Assembly (NCBI RefSeq): GCF_009826895.1
Contig: NZ_WUMV01000003.1
Coordinates: 248,001 to 312,000 of the forward strand
Length of the DNA stretch: 64,000 nucleotides
DNA from: Stappia sediminis
Lineage (GTDB): Bacteria; Pseudomonadota; Alphaproteobacteria; Rhizobiales; Stappiaceae
Reading direction: 5' to 3'
A program made the position numbers and the translations under genes. The notes beneath the pieces are model-generated. The model had not been told where the DNA came from. It did no database searches and worked only from the letters and a program-made list of their open reading frames with translations. The stretch's first letter is position 1. Each line of letters begins with the position of its first letter. Shown here in pieces: positions 45,226 to 55,848 of the stretch.

Positions 45226-46242
45226 CTACCTGTCCGCGAAGATCCGGTTCCAGTCGTCCTTCATGCTGATGACGCGCCAGCCCTTGTCCTTTGCCTCGTC
45301 CATGAGGTCCTGCGGGAAGGCGCCGAAGTGGGTGTCGGGCAAGCCGTTGGCGGGGCCGTAGGCGTATTCGCGGTCGGCGTCGTCGTGAAAGACCAGCATC
45401 ATCAGTCGCGCACCGCCGCCCGCGCCGGTCCATTCCAGCATCTGGCGGTCTCCGGCCGAATTGCCGAATGCGGCGATCGGGCGCTTGCCGATGAACTTGT
45501 TGATGCCGACGGGCTTGCCGGCCTTGTCGTCGATGAAATCGATCTCGGCCTCGCGCATCAGGACGGGCGTGCCGTTTACCTCTTCGTATTTGGTCTTGAT
45601 GGACGAGCCGATCACCTGCTGGGCCGGAATGCCGTAGACCTCAAGCGTCATGGGCCGCATGAATTCCACGCCGCCGCCCGAGACGATGTAGGTCATGAAG
45701 CCGTTGTCCCGCAGGTACTCCAGGAGCTCGACCATCGGCTGGTAGGCAAGTTCAGTATAGGGCCGGTCGAAGCGCGGATGCTTCGCGGTCTTGAACCAGT
45801 CGGTCACGATCTTCTCGAAATCGGCCGTGCTCATGCCCGCGTGGCTGGCCATGACAAGCTCCACCAGCCCCTTCTCGCCGATCTTGCCCAAGGCTTCCAT
45901 GTCGTTGTCGAGCACGGCCTTGAAGGGCTGCGTCGTTTTCCACTCGGGATGGTCCGGCGCGAGCGCCTTTACACGGTCAAGCGCGAACGCAAGCTGGGTA
46001 TAAATCGGGTGCTCGACCCACAGCGTGCCGTCATTGTCGAATGTCGCTATCCGGTCGGCCGGCGCCACGAAATCCGCTCCGCCGTCGGTGGTGACGGCCT
46101 CGACGAATTCAACGATCGCCTGTTTGCTCGCGCCGTCGTTCCAGGACGGCAGCGGATCGTCCTGCGCCAGCGCTGCGGATGCGAAGAAAAAGGCGCCTAT
46201 GACGCCTGCGGAGAGTATCGAAGTGAAACGGGGTATCCGCAT
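45226..46242 (-). CDS. Exported HAD-family phosphatase
   Basis: 338 aa from the ATG at 46242. A signal peptide (ILSAGVIGAFFFASAALAQ) indicates export. HAD motifs are FDNDGTLW (nucleophile Asp and acid/base Asp), motif II VSGGG, and motif IV FGNSAGDRQML. Phosphoserine-phosphatase-like; substrate unknown. It follows the sulfatase gene on the same strand, separated by a strong terminator, so both may serve scavenging of phosphate or sulfate esters. Its 3' end is 9 bases from the convergent SH3 protein. Confidence 0.87.
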   Translation of the reverse strand: MRIPRFTSILSAGVIGAFFFASAALAQDDPLPSWNDGASKQAIVEFVEAVTTDGGADFVAPADRIATFDNDGTLWVEHPIYTQLAFALDRVKALAPDHPEWKTTQPFKAVLDNDMEALGKIGEKGLVELVMASHAGMSTADFEKIVTDWFKTAKHPRFDRPYTELAYQPMVELLEYLRDNGFMTYIVSGGGVEFMRPMTLEVYGIPAQQVIGSSIKTKYEEVNGTPVLMREAEIDFIDDKAGKPVGINKFIGKRPIAAFGNSAGDRQMLEWTGAGGGARLMMLVFHDDADREYAYGPANGLPDTHFGAFPQDLMDEAKDKGWRVISMKDDWNRIFADR

Positions 46243-46269
46243 GTTACCGATCTCCTCAAAAACCGGGCT

Positions 46270-46307
46270 GCAAAAAACAGTTCGCCCCATCGTGAAACGG
46301 GGCGAAC
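46270..46307 (-). terminator. Rho-independent terminator of the sulfatase gene
   Basis: GTTCGCCCC and GGGGCGAAC (46280-46288 and 46299-46307) form a perfect 9-bp stem. On the minus strand it is followed by TGTTTTTTGC, a classic tail, 22 bases after the sulfatase stop. Confidence 0.9.
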
Positions 46308-46329
46308 CGGAGCTTGCACAAGCCGCCGC

Positions 46330-48003
<1,674 letters not shown>

Positions 48004-48063
48004 GATGTCCTCCGATTTGTTTTTCAGTGAGGCTTTCGCCGGGCTTACATGGGATGGCTCGTC

Positions 48064-48318
48064 TCAAGGGTGTCGAGAGGGGGTGCCCGGACGGTCGAGG
48101 AGGGTGAGGATTTCCGCCTCCAGCTCGCCGACGAAATTGACGTATTCAGCGACCTTGTCGTTTCCGGTCGTGGAAGCCGCCTGCCAATAACGCAGCGCGA
48201 TTGCCGCTTCCCCATAGTCCTCGCATACCGATTTGAAGTGAGCGTCTTCAGCGCAGCGCTTGCGAATTTCAAACTCGCGCTGCGGGAAACGAACAACGAT
48301 CGAATGGATCTCCTTCAT
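48064..48318 (-). CDS. Small conserved hypothetical protein
   Basis: 84 aa, predicted mostly helical with charged residues (REFEIRKRCAEDAHFKSVCEDYGEAAIALRYW is split by a short loop). No signal or membrane segment. It contains two Cys residues (22 and 32) in a potentially redox-active spacing. I do not recognise a named family. It lies 60 bases upstream of the sulfatase gene on the same strand and may be co-transcribed with it. Confidence 0.6.
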   Translation of the reverse strand: MKEIHSIVVRFPQREFEIRKRCAEDAHFKSVCEDYGEAAIALRYWQAASTTGNDKVAEYVNFVGELEAEILTLLDRPGTPSRHP

Positions 48319-48595
48319 GGCAGCCGTCCGGTTGCGGCGACCGGATCGCCGGCGCTCCGCGCTATGCTTCTTCGATTATCGATTAGGGAGTATAGTGGTC
48401 CTTCCGTAGGGTTTTTGTAGTGTGCGAACATGTACGAACATGTTCCCCAAAGTGTTCTACCGCTTCGATTTGTTGGACGAAGCGAATGATAACAGGCTGA
48501 TATGCATCAATGACGGGATGGATGCAGCCCGGTAGACCCGATGCAGTGCTGAACTGCCTCGTTTTCCCGATTTGATTCAGTAACTTCACGTGTCC

Positions 48596-50425
48596 ATGGT
48601 CGAGGGTATTGCAGTGCAGAGTACTGATACCGCTGCGAGTGGTCAGAGTTCCCGGCCGGACCCGTCAGAGGATGACGTGGAGGAGGAACTTCGGCGCATC
48701 CTTTCGAATCCCGAATTTCAGGCGAGCGCGAAGCGGCGGGCGTTCCTGCGTTTCATTGTCGAAGAGGCGCTGGCGGGCCGGGCGGCCAGGCTCAAGGGTC
48801 ATGCGGTGGCGGTCGCCGTGTTCGGGCGCGACGAGACGTTCGATTCCCAGTCCGATCCGGTCGTGCGTCTCGAGGCGCGGCGGCTGAGGCGCGATCTCGA
48901 CTGCTACTACGTCGAAGCGGGCAGCCATAACCCCGTGCGCATCTCGATCCCGAAGGGCTCATACGTCCCGCGCTTCGAATGGCACGAGCCGGTGCAAGCC
49001 GCGGATACCTCCAGGGGCGGCGAAACCGAGCCCGGCGGTTCGTATGCGCAAAGCGAAGCGCCGGGCGCAATTTCCCATTCGCCGAGCGGTGCCCGGCTCT
49101 CCATGAAAAGCCTGGTTGTCGCGTTTGCGTTGATCGCTGCACTCGGCGCCGCGGTTGCTGCCGGCTGGTATCTCACCGCCGGCAAGGAAAATGTCGTTGC
49201 CGGCAGCTATGCGAACGAGCCGGCGATTGTCGTCCTGCCTTTCGAGGCTCTGACCAGGGATGAAGACAATAACCACCTTGCGGAGGGCATTCGCCAGGAA
49301 CTCATCGGCGATCTGATGCGGTTCGCCGGCTTCCGGGTCTACTCGCCACCGGTCGGCGGCGAAAAGGCGGCAACCGCCGAACCGGTAAAGCTCGCGCGGG
49401 ATCTCGGCGTGGCCTATGTGGTGACCGGCAGCCTGCGCACAGGCCCCGGTGAACTGCATGTCGCAACGCGGATGTTCGACGCCGCCACCGGCCAGGTGCT
49501 GTGGTCCGGGACCTACAATCGCGCATTGACGCCGGAGTCGCTCATTCGCGTGCAGGACGACCTCGCAGGCGAAATCGCAAGCGTTCTCGGCCAGCCCTAT
49601 GGAGTGGTCGCAGGCGACCTGAAACTTCGCGCGGCAACGCCGGCGGTGTCGAGCATGAAGAGTTACATGTGCGTTCGGCGCGCCTACGGTTATCGCCGGG
49701 GCTTTTCCCGCGCGGAGTTCGAGCCGGTTCTCGGCTGCCTAGAGGAGGCCGTGCGCCGCGATCCCGCCTACAGCGATGCCTGGGCCATGCTCGGCTGGCT
49801 CCACCTCGATGCGGGCCGGTTCGAGTTTTTCGGTGCCGACAAGCTTCAGGATGAATATCAAAAGGGCTTTCAGGCTGCATCGAAGGCGCTGGTCCTGGAG
49901 CCTGACAACACTCTGGCGCTGAAGGCGCTTTCGTCGATCAACCACTATATGGGGCATTACGAGGAGGGCGAGCGCCTTGCGCGCCGCGCGGTGGAACTCA
50001 ACCCCCATGATCCCGATACGCTGGCGCAGCTTGGCTGGCGGCTGGCGGTGCGTGGAAATTTCGACGAAGGCATTCCGATCCTCAATCGGGCGATCGAGCG
50101 CACGGTGAACCCGCCGGGTTGGTATTTCCACCTCATCGCGGTCGACCTGCTTCTCAAGGGCGATTTCGAGCGAATGCTTCAGGTGGCTCAACGTTCGGCG
50201 GTGAACGGATCGGCCGTCAGCCAGGTGCTGATCGCCATTGCCGCGACTGAGTTGGGGCAGCGCGATACCGCGAAAGCCGCGCTTGAGGAGTTGCCGGAGT
50301 CCGGCCCGATCGCACGCGACGCCAAGGCTTTTTTCCGCCGTCATGGCTCGACCGACGAAATCGTCGATGCCATCGAGGCGGGGCTGGCGAAAGCCCGTCA
50401 GGCTGCATCGACCCCCGAGGATTGA
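48596..50425 (+). CDS. Membrane TPR regulator with FlgO-like domain
   Basis: 609 aa from the ATG at 48596; a GTG at 48590 is an alternative. Residues ~28-125 form a cytoplasmic helical domain (SNPEFQASAKRRAFLRFIV, SDPVVRLEARRLRRDL) seen in rhizobial TPR and cyclase-like regulators. One membrane segment lies near 172-195, then a FlgO-like alpha/beta domain (IVVLPFEAL, AYVVTGSLR, GQVLWSGTYNR), then TPRs (about 375-520). No catalytic cyclase residues are present. Convergent with the subtilase operon and similar in its C-terminal two-thirds to the cyclase at 53793, hinting at a shared origin. Confidence 0.78.
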   Translation: MVEGIAVQSTDTAASGQSSRPDPSEDDVEEELRRILSNPEFQASAKRRAFLRFIVEEALAGRAARLKGHAVAVAVFGRDETFDSQSDPVVRLEARRLRRDLDCYYVEAGSHNPVRISIPKGSYVPRFEWHEPVQAADTSRGGETEPGGSYAQSEAPGAISHSPSGARLSMKSLVVAFALIAALGAAVAAGWYLTAGKENVVAGSYANEPAIVVLPFEALTRDEDNNHLAEGIRQELIGDLMRFAGFRVYSPPVGGEKAATAEPVKLARDLGVAYVVTGSLRTGPGELHVATRMFDAATGQVLWSGTYNRALTPESLIRVQDDLAGEIASVLGQPYGVVAGDLKLRAATPAVSSMKSYMCVRRAYGYRRGFSRAEFEPVLGCLEEAVRRDPAYSDAWAMLGWLHLDAGRFEFFGADKLQDEYQKGFQAASKALVLEPDNTLALKALSSINHYMGHYEEGERLARRAVELNPHDPDTLAQLGWRLAVRGNFDEGIPILNRAIERTVNPPGWYFHLIAVDLLLKGDFERMLQVAQRSAVNGSAVSQVLIAIAATELGQRDTAKAALEELPESGPIARDAKAFFRRHGSTDEIVDAIEAGLAKARQAASTPED

Positions 50426-50459
50426 TACTCCGCCCCTCCTGCGGATGCGAAGGCCCGCT

Positions 50460-52508
50460 TCATGCCTTCCGGTTGGGGCCGAAGCGGACGATGCGGTCCA
50501 TCCTCCCGCCGCCGACGCGGGGCAAGGCCGGTTTGGGCGGAGGAACGAAGCCCGGGTCGTCGGCCGCTCCTTTCGCGTTCACGGCCACCCTGTTGCCACT
50601 GAGGCCACCCGCGAGCCTTCCCGCCATCCAGCGTGCGGCCTGTGGCGCGGCAACGCTCGTACCGTTCAGCGCCACCAGCGAACCGTTGCGCGAACCGGCG
50701 CTCAAGATGCCGTGCAACACGCGCGTATCGTCGCTTACCGCTGCCGCATCCGGGCCTGTTCGCGTCGGATGCGAGGCGCCGCAGGCGGTGGTGATCGGGC
50801 CGGCCGCCGAATAGATTGCCAGCTCGCCGCTGGATTCGACGAAGCCTGCCAGCACCGCCGGGCGTTCGCCGCAGGCAAAACCGCTGAGCGTGCCGGCGCG
50901 GCGCACGACACAGGTCGAGCCCGGAGGGTCGATCGGCAACGGGGCGCCAAAGGCATTGAACCGGTCGTAGCAGTCATTGTCGAAATAGGATTGCCGGCCG
51001 AAGCGGGGGAAGCCGGGCAGTGTCTCGTCGCGGCGAACCCAGACCTCCACACTGTCGACAGGGGTAAGGTTCAGGTTCCTGATCCTGATTTTCCAGACAC
51101 CCGAGGGCGCGACGTCTGCCGGGTTGTCGTGAGAAAAGGTTGGTGCGGCGCTAACCGTGATGAGCCCACGGTCTGTCGGCGACGGCTGAAAGGCGTACCA
51201 CAAGCGCCCGACGACCAGGTTCTGATCGGTTTCAAGGACCTGCATGGAACCGGCCGTCGTCGTGACCGGATCGCTTTCAGGCCCGCCCGCCGGTTCCACC
51301 GTGACTTCGACCAGGTTATCCGGGTCCTCTACGCACGGCATCCAGATCTCGACATAGCTCGCCGTGAGATCGTCCGGCGGCAACCGCCAGTGCAGTTCCA
51401 CTTCATCGCCTTCATCGCCGGGGGGTTCCAGCCTGACCCGGGCATGCGAGCGGGCCAGGTTGCCGTTGCCGGCGGGCAGCGCGAGTTGCCTTTCGCGATT
51501 GGGCAGCGGCCTGAACTTCCGGTCCAGCATTTTCTCCACGATGCCGGTACCGTCATGCGGGCCGGCGAAATTGCCGTAGCTGAAGTTGACGACCAGCGGA
51601 ACCCGCTTGCCCGGATCGCTCTGGTAGCGGAACCGCTTCGCCATCTTCTTGATGAACACCGTGGCCAGGGCAAGAGAGGGCAAAAGATCGGCGCCGCTCA
51701 CATCCATCGTCACATCGGTCGGCAACTGTACGCAGATTATGGGGTTCGTATCGTCCACGGTGCCGGGTTCGCTCCCCGCCGCAAGGCCCATGACATGCGT
51801 GCCGTGGGAGACGCGCAGCGCTGCCTGTTTCACGCCCGGCCAGGCGAAATCGATCAGCCCGGCCTGATGGTAAAACGTGTCCTCGTCGAGGAGGCCGGCC
51901 GCGGTGTTGTTTGCCAGCAGCATGTCGATTTCGTCATTGGCCAGCGCCCGTCCCTGGCTGACCGGCACCGTGCCCGCGCTTGCCGAAGGATCGGCATCCA
52001 TGATCCATGCGAACGCCACGCGGGATTTCGTTGGGTCCGTTTTGCGAAACAGTTCATGCGCGAAGGCTATGCCGTTGTCGATGACCGCGGTGACGACCGA
52101 CCCGTCCGGAACCAGAATGTTCGGAAGGGCGGCGGGCCATCTGCCTGCTCCGAAGTCGAGCACGGCGTCCGGGACGATCGTCCCGCACAAGAGCCGCTTA
52201 ACGCCCAGGGGATTGTCCCTGATATTGGCCGCGTTCAGGAACGCGCTCGTCGCATAGACCGTGGGGTACTGGATTTCCTCTCGATCCCGGTCTTCGTCGC
52301 TGTAAAGGTTCGGGATAATCACTGTGCCTTCAAGGCCGGCGTTCCTGGCGTTTTCGAGAAGGTCCTTCAGCGAAAGGTCCTCAAGCTCGAGAATCGCGCT
52401 CCACCATTGCTCCGTCACGCCGCTGCGCGCGACGATCTCAAGGCGGAATGCCATGATCGGGTCGATGACATCCGCGGGTGTGTCCTTGTACCAGTTCAAC
52501 ATTTTCAT
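50460..52508 (-). CDS. S8 subtilisin-like serine protease
   Basis: 682 aa; the second ATG at 52502 sits at a better distance from GGAGGG and may be the true start. The triad is Asp144 (AVIDNGIAF), His235 (SHGTHVMGLAAG) and Ser618 (NGTSVAAPQ). Residues 1-125 form an N-terminal domain without a signal peptide, and a long insert (about 360-560) with beta-rich sequence splits the catalytic core before the Ser. Lack of a signal suggests a cytoplasmic or unconventionally exported protease. Last gene of a three-gene operon, 54 bases after the haloperoxidase-like gene. Confidence 0.88.
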   Translation of the reverse strand: MKMLNWYKDTPADVIDPIMAFRLEIVARSGVTEQWWSAILELEDLSLKDLLENARNAGLEGTVIIPNLYSDEDRDREEIQYPTVYATSAFLNAANIRDNPLGVKRLLCGTIVPDAVLDFGAGRWPAALPNILVPDGSVVTAVIDNGIAFAHELFRKTDPTKSRVAFAWIMDADPSASAGTVPVSQGRALANDEIDMLLANNTAAGLLDEDTFYHQAGLIDFAWPGVKQAALRVSHGTHVMGLAAGSEPGTVDDTNPIICVQLPTDVTMDVSGADLLPSLALATVFIKKMAKRFRYQSDPGKRVPLVVNFSYGNFAGPHDGTGIVEKMLDRKFRPLPNRERQLALPAGNGNLARSHARVRLEPPGDEGDEVELHWRLPPDDLTASYVEIWMPCVEDPDNLVEVTVEPAGGPESDPVTTTAGSMQVLETDQNLVVGRLWYAFQPSPTDRGLITVSAAPTFSHDNPADVAPSGVWKIRIRNLNLTPVDSVEVWVRRDETLPGFPRFGRQSYFDNDCYDRFNAFGAPLPIDPPGSTCVVRRAGTLSGFACGERPAVLAGFVESSGELAIYSAAGPITTACGASHPTRTGPDAAAVSDDTRVLHGILSAGSRNGSLVALNGTSVAAPQAARWMAGRLAGGLSGNRVAVNAKGAADDPGFVPPPKPALPRVGGGRMDRIVRFGPNRKA

Positions 52509-52562
52509 ACCCTCCGGTTCGCGCGCTTCTGCCTGCGCGTTCCGTACCTGTTTCCAAGCCGG

Positions 52563-53756
52563 CTAAATATCGAGCCACTCGCTCTTGGCTTGATTCCAAA
52601 GCCACGCGAGCGAGGCGGACTGGAGGGCATTCGCATCGAGGGCCGTGACGGTTTGCGTCGCCCATGGCGCCTGCGGCGTCTGGGATTGCGTCGCCACGTC
52701 GTAAAGCAGCGTCCAGTTGAAGTCGTCGTTGGAGGGGTATTGCGCGCCGTCGAAGGTCCATCCGTTCAACTGGTTCGCGCCTGTGCATCGGCCCACGAAA
52801 TAGGCGCCAAGCGTCAGGCCGAGGATCGCGCCCGCCACGCTGTCGACCGGAAAATGCACGCCCGCGACCGTTCGGTTGATGGCGATGCGCGCTGCCTGCC
52901 GCATCATCATCTCGCCCCAGACATCATCGCTGTAGGGCACGACCCCGGTATCGCGCAGCAGCAGCCAGAGAACGCGGGCGAGAGTGAAGGATTCCGTCGA
53001 ATGTCCGCTCGGAAGGGAGCCGTGCGTCGGCGTCAGGATCATCGGCTGGATCTGCGGTGAAAACTCCATCGGCCGCTTGCACGCCAGCGCGTATTTCATC
53101 CTCATCTCCACCAGATTGGCGAGACCGTGGGCCACCGACAGAAGCTCGATCGTGAACGGCGTGCGCGACGGGTTCATATAGGCGATGGAGCGCAGGAACT
53201 CGGTCGGCGTGCCGAGCTGGGCGATGACTTCCGCCGCCCGGTCTTGCCTGAGGTCGGCATAGTTCGCCACCAGATCGAGCTGATTCCTGAAGATGGCGAC
53301 CGTCGGACGGACCATCGTCGCAAGCGGCTTGTAATCCGTGTCAGGCGGGACCACGCCATTTGCGCCGGATGTCAGTTCCAGATGCCAGACATGGCCCGCT
53401 CTCGGGTTGTTTCCTGCGGGATCGAAGGTAAACCCCAGTCTGGATGCCAGTTCGAAGCCGAAAATGCTGCCCCGGACCGCTGGCGACAGCCGCGCCAGAT
53501 AGGCCGCTGTTTCAAGGTTGTTTTCCTGGATGGCGGCCGTCACCGGCTGCCATGTCCCGGCGATGCCGTCGCGATTGGCGATCAGGGCATTGACGAGGAG
53601 CGGCTGATCGGACGGCGATATGCCGCCAAACCCGCCGAAGCCCCCAAAACCACCGAAACCACCGAAACCACCGAAGCCGCCGAAGCCGCCGAAGCCGCCG
53701 AAACCACCGAAGCCCCCAAATCCGCCTTGCTGAAGCGTCGTCTCTGGAAATGTCAT
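52563..53756 (-). CDS. Vanadium-dependent haloperoxidase/PAP2 superfamily protein with GGF-repeat N-terminus
   Basis: 397 aa. After ten residues come 11 Gly-Gly-Phe units (residues 11-43). The catalytic signature is complete: Lys221-x6-Arg228-Pro, Pro-Ser250-Gly-His252, and Arg295-x5-His301-x3-Asp305, matching the vanadate/phosphate pocket of vanadium chloroperoxidases and PAP2 acid phosphatases. The soluble, membrane-segment-poor chain favours the haloperoxidase branch, but a phosphatase is not excluded. No signal peptide. Middle gene of the cyclase-haloperoxidase-subtilase operon, starting 36 bases after the cyclase stop. Confidence 0.85.
   Translation of the reverse strand: MTFPETTLQQGGFGGFGGFGGFGGFGGFGGFGGFGGFGGFGGFGGISPSDQPLLVNALIANRDGIAGTWQPVTAAIQENNLETAAYLARLSPAVRGSIFGFELASRLGFTFDPAGNNPRAGHVWHLELTSGANGVVPPDTDYKPLATMVRPTVAIFRNQLDLVANYADLRQDRAAEVIAQLGTPTEFLRSIAYMNPSRTPFTIELLSVAHGLANLVEMRMKYALACKRPMEFSPQIQPMILTPTHGSLPSGHSTESFTLARVLWLLLRDTGVVPYSDDVWGEMMMRQAARIAINRTVAGVHFPVDSVAGAILGLTLGAYFVGRCTGANQLNGWTFDGAQYPSNDDFNWTLLYDVATQSQTPQAPWATQTVTALDANALQSASLAWLWNQAKSEWLDI
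53628..53726 (-). repeat. 11 x 9-bp tandem repeat encoding Gly-Gly-Phe
   Basis: Eleven in-frame 9-base units of GG.GG.TT(C/T) sequence encode (GGF)11 and are followed by GGI. Synonymous changes (GGCGGC, GGTGGT and GGGGGC forms) occur between units, so it is not a perfect microsatellite. Confidence 0.95.
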
Positions 53757-53792
53757 GGCACAATCCCTCCGGTTAAAAATTTCGGTCAGACT

Positions 53793-55595
53793 CTAATCAG
53801 GCGGCAGCCCCGCTTGTCGCAATGTCTCGGCGAATTCACGCCCGACACTGTAGGGCGCGCTCGGCGAATTCTGGAGCCAGCGCGCGACGGTCAGGTCCGG
53901 TTGCCGTCCGAGCAGCTCCTCGATCGTTCGCCTCGCCTTCCCCCTTTTGCCAAGCCGCATTTCCGCGACTGCCTTGGCCCTGAGCGTCGATGTATGCGCG
54001 CGGTTCAATCTCAGCGAACGATCGGCAAGTTCCAGCGCGCGCTCGTAATTCTCTCCGGCAATGCAGGCCGAGGCGGCGAGCGACAGATAGAAATACCGGT
54101 ACGGGTCGATCGGCGAGAGATGCAGCGCAAGCTCCGTATCGTGCATCGCGGCATCGCCGATCCCCTTGAAGGCGTAAAGCGTGCCGCGCAGCAGCCTGCC
54201 CATCGCGTAATTCGGGTTGTATTCAAGCGCCATGTCGTAGCGCTGCTCGGCTTCGTCCAGCTGATGCGCCAGGTTTGTCAGCGCGAACCCTTCGGCGACC
54301 AGCGCGGTGACGTTGGTCGGGTCCTGATCCAGAGCGGTTCTGGTGCACTGAAGCGCAAGGGCGGTCTCGCGGGCGGGGGAATCCGTCCAGCCCTGCTGTA
54401 CGGCAAGCACATGCCACTTGGCCTTCCAGGCAAGTGCGGTGGCCGGCGGGCTCGAAGAACGGGTGATCAATTCGTCCAGCAATTCCGCGGCATAGTCGAA
54501 ATGGCGCGGCGAAAGCCTGTAGATGAGGCCGATGGCGCTCATCAGCAGCGAATAGGCGTCGAGCGTCTGCTTCCGGCTTGAGAGCGCCATCTGGATTTCC
54601 GTCCGCAGGATCGCCGACTGGCAGTCCTTGGCAATCCGGTGGATGGCCGACGGGTCCTGAAGAATGGCCGGCACGTCTTCACTGACGCGCTCGGACCAGA
54701 TTACGCGTCCGCTTTTGACGTCCGCGAGCTCGATGTCGAGGCTGACGTGCCTTTCATCGCCGCTGTAGGTTCCAGATAGGATGAAATCAGCCTTCAGGGT
54801 ATCCGCGATCTTCGCCAGCGAGCTTCCCCGCATGCGAAAACCGGTCGTCGAAAGGCGGGAAATCACATTGATCTCCGAGGAGCGCGACAAGGCGACGATC
54901 AGTTCCTCGGCAAGCACCTCGCCAAGCGTGAAGTGATCTTTTGATCTGCTGCGCGGGGTGAACGGTATGACCGCGATCGTCGGCAGCAGGTCCTCGTACC
55001 GCAGCAGGGGAACGACTTTCGGGTGGGTGCCGAAAGGATGGACCCGGAATGCGCGCACCGGCTCGGCTATGTTTTTCAGATGGCACTCGCCGATATCCTC
55101 GAACTCCCCGTCAAGCTCGTTCGAAAGGGCGTCGCGCACCTCTGCCGTCGCCACGATCTCGCCGGGACGGGCCAGTGTCATCAACCGGGCGGCAATGTTT
55201 ACGTGATAGCCGTAGAGGTCGTGATCGTGTGTCGTGATCACGTCGCCCGTGTCGATCCCGATGCGCAATTGCATTGCGCGTTCGGGCGGAAGCCCGGCAT
55301 TGACCTTCGCGAGTTCGCGGGGCATCGCGATCGAAAAGCGGACCGCGTCCGCGACGTCCTCGAATTCCACGAAAACCCCGTCGCCAAGCGTCTTGACCAT
55401 GCGGCCGTCATGGCTTGGCAGCAGGCTGTCCTTCAGAAAGTCGACGAACGCCAGCCAGGCGCGAACGGTATCTTCTTCGCCGGATTTGAACAGCCGGGCC
55501 GACCCGACGACATCGGCAAAAAGCATAGCCTTGGGCCGGCTCTCCAGATTGTCGAAGAGCCCGGGATCCTTCCCGTTTGCAGGGGGCATGTGCAT
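53793..55595 (-). CDS. Class III adenylate cyclase with FlgO-like and TPR domains
   Basis: 600 aa; an ATG at 55589 is also possible. Residues ~20-190 are the cyclase domain with metal-binding Asp28 and Asp72, ATP-type Lys68 and Asp126, and Asn133/Arg137 (HVNIAARL), so activity is expected. Residues ~205-320 form a FlgO-like domain (TIAVIPFTP, ADFILSGTY, GRVIWSERV). Residues ~350-590 are TPRs. No membrane segments. First gene of the operon with the haloperoxidase-like enzyme and subtilase, suggesting it regulates or senses their activity. Confidence 0.9.
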   Translation of the reverse strand: MHMPPANGKDPGLFDNLESRPKAMLFADVVGSARLFKSGEEDTVRAWLAFVDFLKDSLLPSHDGRMVKTLGDGVFVEFEDVADAVRFSIAMPRELAKVNAGLPPERAMQLRIGIDTGDVITTHDHDLYGYHVNIAARLMTLARPGEIVATAEVRDALSNELDGEFEDIGECHLKNIAEPVRAFRVHPFGTHPKVVPLLRYEDLLPTIAVIPFTPRSRSKDHFTLGEVLAEELIVALSRSSEINVISRLSTTGFRMRGSSLAKIADTLKADFILSGTYSGDERHVSLDIELADVKSGRVIWSERVSEDVPAILQDPSAIHRIAKDCQSAILRTEIQMALSSRKQTLDAYSLLMSAIGLIYRLSPRHFDYAAELLDELITRSSSPPATALAWKAKWHVLAVQQGWTDSPARETALALQCTRTALDQDPTNVTALVAEGFALTNLAHQLDEAEQRYDMALEYNPNYAMGRLLRGTLYAFKGIGDAAMHDTELALHLSPIDPYRYFYLSLAASACIAGENYERALELADRSLRLNRAHTSTLRAKAVAEMRLGKRGKARRTIEELLGRQPDLTVARWLQNSPSAPYSVGREFAETLRQAGLPPD

Positions 55596-55848
55596 CGCTT
55601 GACTCGCAACGGGTGCGCCAGACCCGAAATGGCGAATATTGTCAAATTATACCGGGCTTTTGGGTTTCCCGCGAGTCTTGCCGCAGTACGCCAACCGTCT
55701 TCACCCCGGTGGACAGGCGCCGGGCGCTTTTTGTTGGAGCGCATAAAGTTACGCTACGATATGTTTGTAAGGCCGCGCGGACGGCCGAGCGTTGGGAACC
55801 GGCGTTCGCAAGAAGCGCTTGCGTTGAAGTCGTCGAACGGGGTGCGCG

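Noticed and set aside
50238-53060. 940-codon plus-strand open frame
   Set aside because: It lies antisense to the subtilase and haloperoxidase-like genes, whose full catalytic motifs are on the minus strand. High GC third positions create such shadows.
53628-53726. Regular short repeats suggesting a CRISPR-like array
   Set aside because: Units are 9 bases with no spacers and encode an in-frame GGF tract.
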